Translations under genes and position numbers: made by a program | Shown: positions 25,473-33,295 of the stretch, one piece after another | How the letters are laid out: every line of letters starts with the position of its first letter | How positions within the stretch are numbered: position 1 is the first letter of the stretch | Assembly: GCA_964352215.1 (NCBI GenBank) | Contig: CAYGRE010000029.1 | Location: forward strand, 1-64,000 | Direction of reading: 5' to 3' | DNA length: 64,000 nt | Source of the DNA: CAWUKT01 sp964352215 | Lineage (GTDB): Bacteria; Bacteroidota; Bacteroidia; J057; JADKCL01 | The notes under the pieces: generated by a model | Seen by the model: the letters and a program-made list of their open reading frames with translations, nothing else | Database searches by the model: none | What the model was told of the DNA's origin: nothing

Positions 25473-27485
25473 ATGGAATTTCAATTAGAATCTGAATTTG
25501 AGCCGGCCGGCGACCAGCCGGAGGCTATTCGCCAATTGGTTGAAGGGTTGAATGCGGGCGATCCTCATCAAACCCTGCTTGGAGTTACCGGATCGGGTAA
25601 GACCTTTACCATTGCCAATGTAATCCAGCAGACCCAGCGGCCCACCCTGATCATGAGCCACAACAAGACTCTGGCGGCTCAGTTATACGGGGAATTCAAG
25701 TCCTTTTTCCCCGATAACCAGGTTGAATACTTTATCTCTTACTACGACTACTACCAGCCGGAAGCCTTTATACCTTCCTCCAATACTTATATCGAAAAAG
25801 ACCTCTCTATCAACCAGGAGATCGAAAAGTTGCGTCTCCGAGCGACTTCTGCTTTGCTATCCGGACGGCGTGATGTCATTATTGTGTCGTCTGTTTCCTC
25901 CATTTATGGTATGGGACGGCCCGAGGACTTCAAGGCCAATATCCACACCTTCAAGGTGGGTGACGTGATCACGATCAATACTTTCCTGAACCAGTTGGTG
26001 GATATGTTTTACAGCCGTACCACCGGCGATCTCTTACGTGGAAACTTCCGCCTCAAAGGCGACACGGTGGACATTTTCCCTGCCTACGACGATTATGGGA
26101 TTCGGGTCATGTTCTTCGGGGATGAAATCGATAAGATCCAGGTTTTCGATGTTGAAACCGGGCGGCGTTCGGAAAAATTGGCCTCCTACACGATCTATCC
26201 TGCCAATCTCTTTGTCACCCCCAAGGAAGCCCTCAAAGAAGCAATCGTCAGCATTCAGGAAGAGTTGATGCAGCGGGTCGATTATTTTAAGGACAACGGG
26301 ATGTTCCTCGAAGCTCAGCGCCTGCTGGAACGGACCGAATTCGATCTGGAGATGATGCGGGAACTGGGCTATTGTTCTGGTATTGAGAACTATTCACGGT
26401 TTCTCAGTTACCGGGAGCCGGGCTCAAGACCTTATTGCCTCCTCGACTATTTTCCGGAGGACTACCTGTTGGTGATTGATGAAAGCCATGTCACCTTGCC
26501 CCAGATCCGGGGCATGTACCACGGGGACCGGTCGCGTAAGATGACTTTGGTGGAGCACGGTTTTCGCCTCCCTTCGGCCATGGACAACCGTCCCCAGCAA
26601 TTCCAGGAATTTGAGGGCATGATCTACCAGGCGATTTATGTAAGTGCTACGCCCAGTGAATACGAGTTGCAGGTAAGCGATGGGGTAGTGGTGGAGCAGA
26701 TCGTACGGCCGACCGGTTTGCTGGACCCTGAAGTAGAAGTAAGGCCTCTTGGAAACCAGGTCGATGACCTGCTGGAAGAAATTGACGAACGCGCCAAGCG
26801 TGGGGAGCGTATTCTGGTCACAACCTTGACCAAGCGCATGGCAGAAGAACTGGCCCGCTACCTGGGAGACCTGCGCATCAAGTGCCGTTATCTGCACAGT
26901 GAGATCGATTCGCTGGAACGGGTGGAGATATTGCGTGACCTGCGGGATGGCAGATTTGATGTGCTCGTTGGTGTGAACCTGTTGCGGGAAGGCCTGGACC
27001 TTCCGGAAGTCACCCTGGTCGCGATTCTGGATGCAGACAAGGAAGGCTTTTTGCGGTCAGGGCAGGCCCTGATCCAGACCGCAGGACGTGCGGCCCGGAA
27101 CTCTGAGGGCCGTGTGATCCTCTACGCCGATAAGATCACCGCAGCCATGAAGAAGTTGCTGGACGAGACGGAGTACCGTCGTACCCGGCAAATCGCTTAC
27201 AATACAGAACACGGGATTACCCCGACCACCATAGTACGTAAGAACGAAGATGTATTTGGTGATGCACTTGGCCGTCGCAAATCTCTGTACGATCTCGAGG
27301 AAGAGGCTGGAACCGTGGCCAGGGAGAATATCGGAGAATACCTGAGTCAGGAGAAGCTAGAGCAAAGGATCAGGGATACCCGTAAGGAGATGGAATTGGC
27401 TTCCAAGGATTTGAATTTTGTGGAGGCGGCGAGGCTTCGGGATGAATTGTTTGCTTTGCAGGGGGTGTTGCAGGAGAGGAAGTAG
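25473..27485 (+). CDS. uvrB: UvrABC excision repair subunit B
   Basis: The 670-residue DNA-damage-verification helicase has Walker A GVTGSGKT (37-44), the beta-hairpin region with YYDYYQPEAF, the DESH box (VIDESHV), helicase motifs V-VI (GVNLLREGLDLPEV and QTAGRAARN) and a C-terminal UVR domain ending with EAARLRDELFAL that contacts UvrC. Length is typical. No uvrA or uvrC lies nearby. Confidence 0.98.
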   Translation: MEFQLESEFEPAGDQPEAIRQLVEGLNAGDPHQTLLGVTGSGKTFTIANVIQQTQRPTLIMSHNKTLAAQLYGEFKSFFPDNQVEYFISYYDYYQPEAFIPSSNTYIEKDLSINQEIEKLRLRATSALLSGRRDVIIVSSVSSIYGMGRPEDFKANIHTFKVGDVITINTFLNQLVDMFYSRTTGDLLRGNFRLKGDTVDIFPAYDDYGIRVMFFGDEIDKIQVFDVETGRRSEKLASYTIYPANLFVTPKEALKEAIVSIQEELMQRVDYFKDNGMFLEAQRLLERTEFDLEMMRELGYCSGIENYSRFLSYREPGSRPYCLLDYFPEDYLLVIDESHVTLPQIRGMYHGDRSRKMTLVEHGFRLPSAMDNRPQQFQEFEGMIYQAIYVSATPSEYELQVSDGVVVEQIVRPTGLLDPEVEVRPLGNQVDDLLEEIDERAKRGERILVTTLTKRMAEELARYLGDLRIKCRYLHSEIDSLERVEILRDLRDGRFDVLVGVNLLREGLDLPEVTLVAILDADKEGFLRSGQALIQTAGRAARNSEGRVILYADKITAAMKKLLDETEYRRTRQIAYNTEHGITPTTIVRKNEDVFGDALGRRKSLYDLEEEAGTVARENIGEYLSQEKLEQRIRDTRKEMELASKDLNFVEAARLRDELFALQGVLQERK

Positions 27486-27548
27486 GGGGGGCTTTCCCAT
27501 TGCTACACTTTTTATGACTCTTCGATAAAATTTCATTGAAACTAAATT

Positions 27549-28334
27549 ATGTGCCTCACCTTGTTTGCATATCGGGTTATTCCTGGTTATCCGCTTATTT
27601 TGGTATCTAATCGCGATGAATTCCAAAGTAGACCTACTCATGTGGCCAGCTTTTGGGATCATGCTCCCCATTTGTTGGCGGGACGGGATGCCGTACAGGG
27701 CGGGACCTGGTTGGGTATGACGAGGGACGGTAGGATTGCAAATGTGACCAACCACCGTGATTTTCGGATTCCACTGTTGGAATCGGGCCCCAGTCGAGGG
27801 AGCCTGACTTCTGAATTCCTGGTCCCGGAAAAAAAAGAAAACAGGCCTGATCCGAAAACCTACCTGGAAAGGATAGATGCAGAAGCCCAACAGTACAATG
27901 GCTTCAATTTACTCCTGGGGACCTTGGATTCACTCTGGCATTACTCCAATCGGGAGGGAAAGATAAGTAAGGTCGAGCCGGGATTCCACGGAATCAGCAA
28001 TGCCTTGTTCAACACCCCCTGGCCCAAATTGGAAGATGGCCGGGCCGCAATGCGTGCTGTGGTGGAGAAGAATCCGAATGCGGTGCAAGAATTGTTAGAG
28101 GTAATGCGGAAGGCAGAGGTATACCCGGACGCGCAGTTGCCTGACACAGGCCGTGACCTTGAATTTGAGCGCATGGTATCACCCATTTTCATCGAGCATC
28201 CCATTTACGGCTCCCGTACCACTACGCTCATCCGTATCGGGGAGGATGGGCAGGCTGAGTACGTCGAGCAGACCTACGACGCAAACGCCAAATCTGAAGT
28301 TCAGGTGATGTTCAAATTTCGGATTGGTGAATGA
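27549..28334 (+). CDS. NRDE/TANGO2-family protein
   Basis: The 261-residue protein begins MCLTLFAY and carries SNRDEF (residues 20-25), the signature that names the family, then LAGRDAVQGGTWLGMT. The second-residue cysteine is conserved in TANGO2-like proteins, which have an Ntn-hydrolase-like fold and proposed roles in haem or lipid handling; the reaction is not established. It is cytoplasmic, with no signal peptide. It faces the ABC transporter gene tail to tail with 35 bp between them. Confidence 0.88.
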   Translation: MCLTLFAYRVIPGYPLILVSNRDEFQSRPTHVASFWDHAPHLLAGRDAVQGGTWLGMTRDGRIANVTNHRDFRIPLLESGPSRGSLTSEFLVPEKKENRPDPKTYLERIDAEAQQYNGFNLLLGTLDSLWHYSNREGKISKVEPGFHGISNALFNTPWPKLEDGRAAMRAVVEKNPNAVQELLEVMRKAEVYPDAQLPDTGRDLEFERMVSPIFIEHPIYGSRTTTLIRIGEDGQAEYVEQTYDANAKSEVQVMFKFRIGE

Positions 28335-28369
28335 ATCCAGATGAAAAGATCAGGTAAACAAGTTTGTAA

Positions 28370-29569
28370 TTACTTTTTCGGAGGACGTTTGGGCTTGTTT
28401 TTCCTTCTGATCCTGCCTTCATCAGCTGGATGAATGCGCCTTTTTGCCTTGCCACCTGATTTCTTTTTAGAAGGTGGTTCCTTCTTTTCTTCAGGTTGTT
28501 TGGGGTCTGAGGGTACCTCTTCTGCTACCGCATCTTCTCTAACTGTCTCCTGAATTTCCACCTTTTCCTCGAAAGGGGCTTCTTTGGATTCTTCTACTTG
28601 AGAGGAATCTTTTTCAGGTACCACGGGAGGTTCGACCACAACTGGCGCCTCAGGCACCACTGGAGGTTCGACCTCAACTGGCGCCTCAGGCACCACTGGG
28701 GGTTCGACCACAGCTGGCACCTCAGGCACCACTGGAGGTTCGACGGCAACTGGCACCTCAGGCACCACTGGAGGATTCTCCTTAGGCAAAATGATCTTCT
28801 CCGATTCCTTCTCTGCATCATCATAGATGTCCCGGCGGATCAAATCCGATACAAAGACAAACTTATCTACGTTCTCATTTCCTGAGCGGAGGATGGACAA
28901 CTTGGTACCTTCCCACTCTTTCAGCCCATTGTAAAGGAAGAGGATCTTATCCGAGATATTGACCACCGAGTTCATATCGTGAGATACCACCACCGTACAC
29001 ATATTGAATTCGTAGGTGATCTCTTTGATCAGGTCATCAATCACTTTGGCAGTGAGGGGATCAAGGCCAGAATTGGGTTCGTCAACAAAAAGGTATTTGG
29101 GATTGAGGGCGATGGCTCTGGCAATGCCCACCCGCTTCATCATACCACCCGAAAGCTCAGAGGGGAACATGCTATTCGTTCCCGACATATTAACGCGCTC
29201 CAGACAGAATTCAACCCTTTTCTTAATGGCTTTTTTCGTCCATTTGGTGAACAGCTTCATGGGAAAAGCGATGTTCTCCTCAACCGTCATGAAGTCAAAC
29301 AGGGCCGAATACTGAAAAAGCATCCCCATATTGGTACGGAAGTTGCGCACCTCTTTGTGGTTGGCCGCGTGGAAATCCAATCCATCGTAGATCACCTGTC
29401 CGGAGGAAGGGGTCATCAATCCAACAATGCACTTCAGCATTACCGATTTCCCTGATCCGGACGCCCCAATGATCATATTGATCTTTCCGGGATCAAAAGA
29501 GAAGTCAATTCCTTTCAGAACTTCCTTTTCACCAAATGCCTTCTTTAGGTTTTTGATCTCTATGCCCAT
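28370..29569 (-). CDS. mlaF: Mla-type ABC transporter ATPase with a repetitive C-terminal extension
   Basis: Residues 1-250 are a complete ABC ATPase with Walker A GASGSGKS (35-42), signature LSGGMMKRVGIARA and Walker B LFVDEPNSGLDP, most like MlaF of the phospholipid transport system. Unlike MlaF (~270 residues) it carries a ~130-residue tail: four to five PPVVPE-type 12-residue repeats, an acidic stretch and a very basic end (KRRIHPADEGRIRRKNKPKR). The tail is probably disordered and might bind a partner or the membrane. Its ATG overlaps the permease stop codon (TGATG), so translation is coupled. Confidence 0.9.
   Translation of the reverse strand: MGIEIKNLKKAFGEKEVLKGIDFSFDPGKINMIIGASGSGKSVMLKCIVGLMTPSSGQVIYDGLDFHAANHKEVRNFRTNMGMLFQYSALFDFMTVEENIAFPMKLFTKWTKKAIKKRVEFCLERVNMSGTNSMFPSELSGGMMKRVGIARAIALNPKYLFVDEPNSGLDPLTAKVIDDLIKEITYEFNMCTVVVSHDMNSVVNISDKILFLYNGLKEWEGTKLSILRSGNENVDKFVFVSDLIRRDIYDDAEKESEKIILPKENPPVVPEVPVAVEPPVVPEVPAVVEPPVVPEAPVEVEPPVVPEAPVVVEPPVVPEKDSSQVEESKEAPFEEKVEIQETVREDAVAEEVPSDPKQPEEKKEPPSKKKSGGKAKRRIHPADEGRIRRKNKPKRPPKK
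28617..28777 (-). repeat. 36-bp tandem repeat in frame within mlaF
   Basis: Four full 36-bp units (28617, 28653, 28689, 28725) and a partial fifth encode 12-residue PPVVPExPxxVE units. Units differ at a few bases, so the array is older than the 9-bp repeat at 16602. Confidence 0.9.
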
Positions 29570-30306
29570 CAGATCAGGATTTGTGCGAGAACGTAGTCTG
29601 AAATGAGAATTACGATACAGCTAAAGACCACTGCACGGGTACTGGACTGACCAACTGCCATGGCTCCCCCGACCGTATAATATCCCTGATAAGAAGAGAT
29701 GGAACTGATCACAAAGCCAAAGGTGACCGCTTTGATGAGCATGAAATAAACATAAAATGGAATGAAAAATTCCTGGGCACCGGAGATGAAGTCGATGGCC
29801 GGGCATTCACCGGTCAGAATACCTGCGATGAGCCCTCCCATGATCATCAGGAATGCCGCAATTACAATGAGGCTGGGGAAAACGACCAGTGAGGCGAGAA
29901 TTTTGGGCATAATTAGGTAGGTACCTGAATTGACTCCCATGACCTCGAGGGCATCGATCTGTTCGGTTACCCGCATGGTACCCAGTTGGGAGGAGATCGA
30001 AGAACCGACCTTGCCTGCCAATACGAGAGAGGTAACGGTAGGAGCCAGTTCCAGCAGGGCACTGTTCGCAACCGTGGTCCCGATCAGCGACAACGGAAAC
30101 AGGGGAGATTCCAACTGATAAGCTGTTTGCAGCGTCATGACTGCCCCTATAAATAAGGAGATAAGCGTAACGATGACAATAGAGCCAACCCCGATCACAT
30201 TACATTCTTGCAGGAAAAGGGTCCAGTACACACTGAACTTTTCGGGGGACCGGAAAAAACTCCCGATCAGGATAAGGTATCGTCCCAGGTGCAAGAAAAT
30301 CTTCAT
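29569..30306 (-). CDS. mlaE: Mla-type ABC transporter permease (YrbE/MlaE family)
   Basis: The 245-residue membrane protein has five to six hydrophobic helices and the MlaE/YrbE family motif region (AALVLAGKVGSSISSQLGTM-like segment, LAGKVGSSISSQLGTMRVTEQ with residues about 120-140). With the ATPase it should move phospholipids between inner and outer membranes. The two genes overlap by one base. An MCE-domain (MlaD) gene, expected as partner, is not in the window. A near-consensus promoter lies 8 bp upstream. Confidence 0.92.
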   Translation of the reverse strand: MKIFLHLGRYLILIGSFFRSPEKFSVYWTLFLQECNVIGVGSIVIVTLISLFIGAVMTLQTAYQLESPLFPLSLIGTTVANSALLELAPTVTSLVLAGKVGSSISSQLGTMRVTEQIDALEVMGVNSGTYLIMPKILASLVVFPSLIVIAAFLMIMGGLIAGILTGECPAIDFISGAQEFFIPFYVYFMLIKAVTFGFVISSISSYQGYYTVGGAMAVGQSSTRAVVFSCIVILISDYVLAQILI

Positions 30307-30313
30307 AGATGGT

Positions 30314-30344
30314 CAAATATAGCGGTCAGTTTGCGAAAATTAAA
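30314..30344 (-). promoter_or_regulatory. Promoter of the mlaEF operon
   Basis: On the minus strand, TTTA (30344-30341), 19 bp, TATATTTG (30321-30314). The -7 element is exact and the -33 element has one change (TTTA for TTTG). The start codon at 30306 is only 7 nt beyond it, so the transcript is nearly leaderless. Confidence 0.6.
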
Positions 30345-30364
30345 GGTTTTATATGTGATCCGGT

Positions 30365-30787
30365 TCATTCGAAGTCAAACAAGGGTGGTTTTTCATCCCA
30401 GATCCCCGGAGTCCGGGCAATTACGACGTGGTAATAGACTGGAGCAATAATGAATCCAAAAAGGAGTGTGAAGATAACCCAAACAGCCTTCAAGGCTTTT
30501 CCAGACTTATTTTGGGTAGCAATATGGTTGATGATATAGAATTTCATCACCAGGAGACTTGCAATTCCAGTGAGCAAATAGACAAAGAAGAAGATCATCA
30601 TCAGTATAAAAACTTCAGTGTCTATTCTGACGAATTCTCCATCAATGCTGTAATAACGGTCATTGGGTACCCCTTCATGGTAGACGGTCAGGTCATGGTA
30701 AATATAAATGAGCAGACAAATGAAGGGCAGCCAGGCAAAAATCCCAAGCACGCGTCTGTCTTTTGGATGAATTCCATTGATATGCAT
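30365..30787 (-). CDS. Small membrane protein, three helices
   Basis: The 140-residue protein has three hydrophobic segments (about 14-31, 60-85 and 103-125), a polar loop between the first two and an acidic C-terminus. The pattern resembles short bacterial membrane proteins without known function. It is transcribed toward mlaE, 58 bp upstream of that gene, but the mlaE promoter lies in between. No family recognised. Confidence 0.6.
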   Translation of the reverse strand: MHINGIHPKDRRVLGIFAWLPFICLLIYIYHDLTVYHEGVPNDRYYSIDGEFVRIDTEVFILMMIFFFVYLLTGIASLLVMKFYIINHIATQNKSGKALKAVWVIFTLLFGFIIAPVYYHVVIARTPGIWDEKPPLFDFE

Positions 30788-30961
30788 GAGGGTCAGAAAC
30801 TTATATTTTCAGGGATACGAGGGGGCGATTTAGCCATGGATAGAGGTTATGTTCAGTAGCAATTTAGGAATTTTTTCATTTTTTGTTTTCTACATTTCCA
30901 GACTCGGAAAATGACCCTCCCCAAATAATTACCGTCTCCTGAAAAATCCCTAATTTCCCCT

Positions 30962-32551
30962 ATGCTAAAACCTATCCCGCTGAAAAAGTACGAAGGCCCG
31001 GATGAATGGGACGTGATTGTGATCGGCTCCGGTATGGGGGGACTGACCAGTGCTTCTCTGTTGGCGAAGACGGGCAAGCGGGTGCTGGTCCTGGAAAGGC
31101 ACTATACCGCAGGTGGATACACCCATGTTTTCAAGCGCCGGGATTACGAATGGGATGTCGGGATCCACTACGTAGGGGACATGCATATTCCTTATACCCC
31201 TTCTGCCAAGGTGATGCAATACATCTCCGACGGTTCCATGCAATGGGAACCCATGGGAGATGTCTACGACCGCATCATGATGCCCGACCAGACCTACGAC
31301 CTGGTCACCGGCAGGAACGAATTGCTTGCCCAATTCATCTCCTATTTCCCTGAAGAAGAGGAGGTTATTATCAAATACTTTGCCCTGCTCAAGCAAGTGA
31401 CCGGCCTCTCGAAGAAGTTCTTCATGGAGAAGGCTATGCCGGGAATGGTCAGTGCACTGGTCGGAGGCCAACTGCGCAAAGGATTGCTGAAATGGGCAGG
31501 CCGGACCACCCTCGATGTATTGACCGAATTGGGAGCCAGCCAGCGGCTGATCGGGGTGCTTTGCGGGCAATATGGGGACCATGGATTGCCTCCCGGGCAG
31601 AGCAGTTTTGCCATCCATGCCATGGTGGTATCCCATTACCTCAAAGGTGGGTCTTACCCGGTGGGGGGATCATCACGGATCGCAGAATCGATTTATCCGG
31701 TTTTGGAAGCGCATGGGGGGCAGGTGTTGGTTCGCGCAGAAGTCACAGAAGTACTGGTCCACAAGGGCAGAGCGGTTGGGGTTAAGATGGAAGATGGACG
31801 GGAATTCCGGGCCAGAACCATCATTTCGAGTGCCGGATATTGGAATACCATGTACAGGTTGCTGCCGACCGACCTCCGCCCCCCTCAGCAATTGAAAGAG
31901 CTGGGCCTGGAAAAGTCAGTGGCCCATATTTGCCTCTACATCGGTTTGAAGCATACGGACGAAGAATTGAACCTGGGTAAGGCAAATTTCTGGATTTATC
32001 CGGGGTACGACCACGATGCTTCTGTGGCCAGGTACCTCGACGACCCCTCAGAAGACTTGCCAGTCACTTATATCTCATTTCCATCCAGCAAAGACCCCAC
32101 TTGGCAGGATCGCTATCCGGGAAGGTCCACCATTGAAATCATTACCCTGGCCCCTTATGAATGGTTCAAAGACTGGGAAGAAAATCAATGGAAGCACCGA
32201 GGAGAGGATTATGAAACCTACAAGGAGCGCCTCTCACAACGTATGCTGGAGAAACTCTATGACAAGGTGCCCCAGGTAAAAGGTAAAATTGATACCTATG
32301 AGTTATCCACCCCGCTTTCCACCAAGCATTTCATGAATTACGATCAAGGAGAGTTGTATGGATTGAACCATACACCAGACCGTTTTGAACAGCCCAAACT
32401 ACGCCCCAGAACCCATGTAAAAGGACTTTACCTGACAGGGCAGGACATCCTCACCGCAGGTGTTTCCGGTGCCTTGTTCGGTGGCGTGCTGACTGCCTCA
32501 GCCATCACAAAAAAGAATTTTCTGGGCACAATCATGAAAGCAAACAGTTGA
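30962..32551 (+). CDS. FAD-dependent oxidoreductase, RetSat/phytoene-desaturase family
   Basis: The 529-residue protein has an N-terminal dinucleotide-binding motif (VIGSGMGGLTSASLLA) and the ERH-x5-GG-x3 stretch (LERHYTAGGYTHVF) typical of carotenoid-desaturase-like and all-trans-retinol 13,14-reductase enzymes. The C-terminal GLYLTGQDILTAGVSGALFGG binds FAD. The closest family is RetSat, but bacterial members act on unknown polyenes or lipids. An SDR gene follows 31 bp downstream, and its promoter starts inside the end of this gene. Confidence 0.88.
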   Translation: MLKPIPLKKYEGPDEWDVIVIGSGMGGLTSASLLAKTGKRVLVLERHYTAGGYTHVFKRRDYEWDVGIHYVGDMHIPYTPSAKVMQYISDGSMQWEPMGDVYDRIMMPDQTYDLVTGRNELLAQFISYFPEEEEVIIKYFALLKQVTGLSKKFFMEKAMPGMVSALVGGQLRKGLLKWAGRTTLDVLTELGASQRLIGVLCGQYGDHGLPPGQSSFAIHAMVVSHYLKGGSYPVGGSSRIAESIYPVLEAHGGQVLVRAEVTEVLVHKGRAVGVKMEDGREFRARTIISSAGYWNTMYRLLPTDLRPPQQLKELGLEKSVAHICLYIGLKHTDEELNLGKANFWIYPGYDHDASVARYLDDPSEDLPVTYISFPSSKDPTWQDRYPGRSTIEIITLAPYEWFKDWEENQWKHRGEDYETYKERLSQRMLEKLYDKVPQVKGKIDTYELSTPLSTKHFMNYDQGELYGLNHTPDRFEQPKLRPRTHVKGLYLTGQDILTAGVSGALFGGVLTASAITKKNFLGTIMKANS

Positions 32552-32578
32552 ATCCATTTCCCGCCCCGCTTACCTTTG
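32548..32578 (+). promoter_or_regulatory. Promoter of the SDR gene, leaderless arrangement
   Basis: TTG (32548-32550), 20 bp, TACCTTTG (32571-32578) followed by C. The ATG at 32583 comes four bases later, so transcription should begin at or next to the start codon. Confidence 0.6.
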
Positions 32579-32582
32579 CGCT

Positions 32583-33269
32583 ATGAAAAAGATATTCATT
32601 AGCGGTGGTAGCCGTGGCATCGGTCTGGCTATTGCCCGCCGTTTTTACAAAGAAGGATTTCAGGTCATCATCTGCGCCAGGGGAGAAGAGGGCCTGAAAG
32701 CAGCTTCGGATGAACTTCCTGGATTGATTACATACGTTTGTGACCTTTCTGACAAACAATCGGTCAAAGATTTGGTTGCTGAACTACGTGCTAAGCACGG
32801 CACCCTCGACATATTGGTCAACAACGGAGGCGTATTCCTCCCCGGCCAATTGCACAACGAGGAAGATGCGGTCTTTGAGCAATTGATTGCGACCAACCTG
32901 TTCAGTGCTTACTACCTGAGCAAAGGCTTGCTTCCCGATATGATTGAGGCGGGCAAGGGCATCGTAGTTAACATGTGCAGCATTGCGAGCATCACCGCCT
33001 ATGAACACGGAGGAGGATACAGCGTTTCGAAATTTGGAATGTATGGACTCTCCAAAAGCCTCCGGGAAGAAATGAAATCAAAAGGCATCAGTGTGATTGC
33101 GATGCTCCCCGGAGCTACTTATACCTCTTCCTGGGAAGACATGGATGTTCCTGAAGAGCGCATGATTCCCCCGGAAGATGTTGCTGAGTTGTGTTGGACC
33201 GCATGCAATATGAGCGAACGGACAGTGGTAGAAGACATCGTCATCCGTCCGCAATTAGGTGATCTCTGA
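32583..33269 (+). CDS. Short-chain dehydrogenase/reductase
   Basis: The 228-residue protein has a classic SDR N-terminus (SGGSRGIGLAIARR; coenzyme motif TGxxxGIG with Ser for Thr), NNGG at 80-83 where NNAG is usual, and the catalytic triad Ser133, Tyr146 and Lys150 (YSVSK). NADP is likely because of the arginines CARG after strand two. Substrate unknown. It has its own promoter and lies between the RetSat-like gene and ispG, with 26 bp to the latter. Confidence 0.92.
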   Translation: MKKIFISGGSRGIGLAIARRFYKEGFQVIICARGEEGLKAASDELPGLITYVCDLSDKQSVKDLVAELRAKHGTLDILVNNGGVFLPGQLHNEEDAVFEQLIATNLFSAYYLSKGLLPDMIEAGKGIVVNMCSIASITAYEHGGGYSVSKFGMYGLSKSLREEMKSKGISVIAMLPGATYTSSWEDMDVPEERMIPPEDVAELCWTACNMSERTVVEDIVIRPQLGDL

Positions 33270-33295
33270 GAGCTTCAAAAAATTCGGCCTTCGAT

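Noticed and set aside
29569..30306. Search for an MCE (MlaD) gene beside mlaEF
   Set aside because: Both flanks are other genes; the partner must be elsewhere or outside the window.
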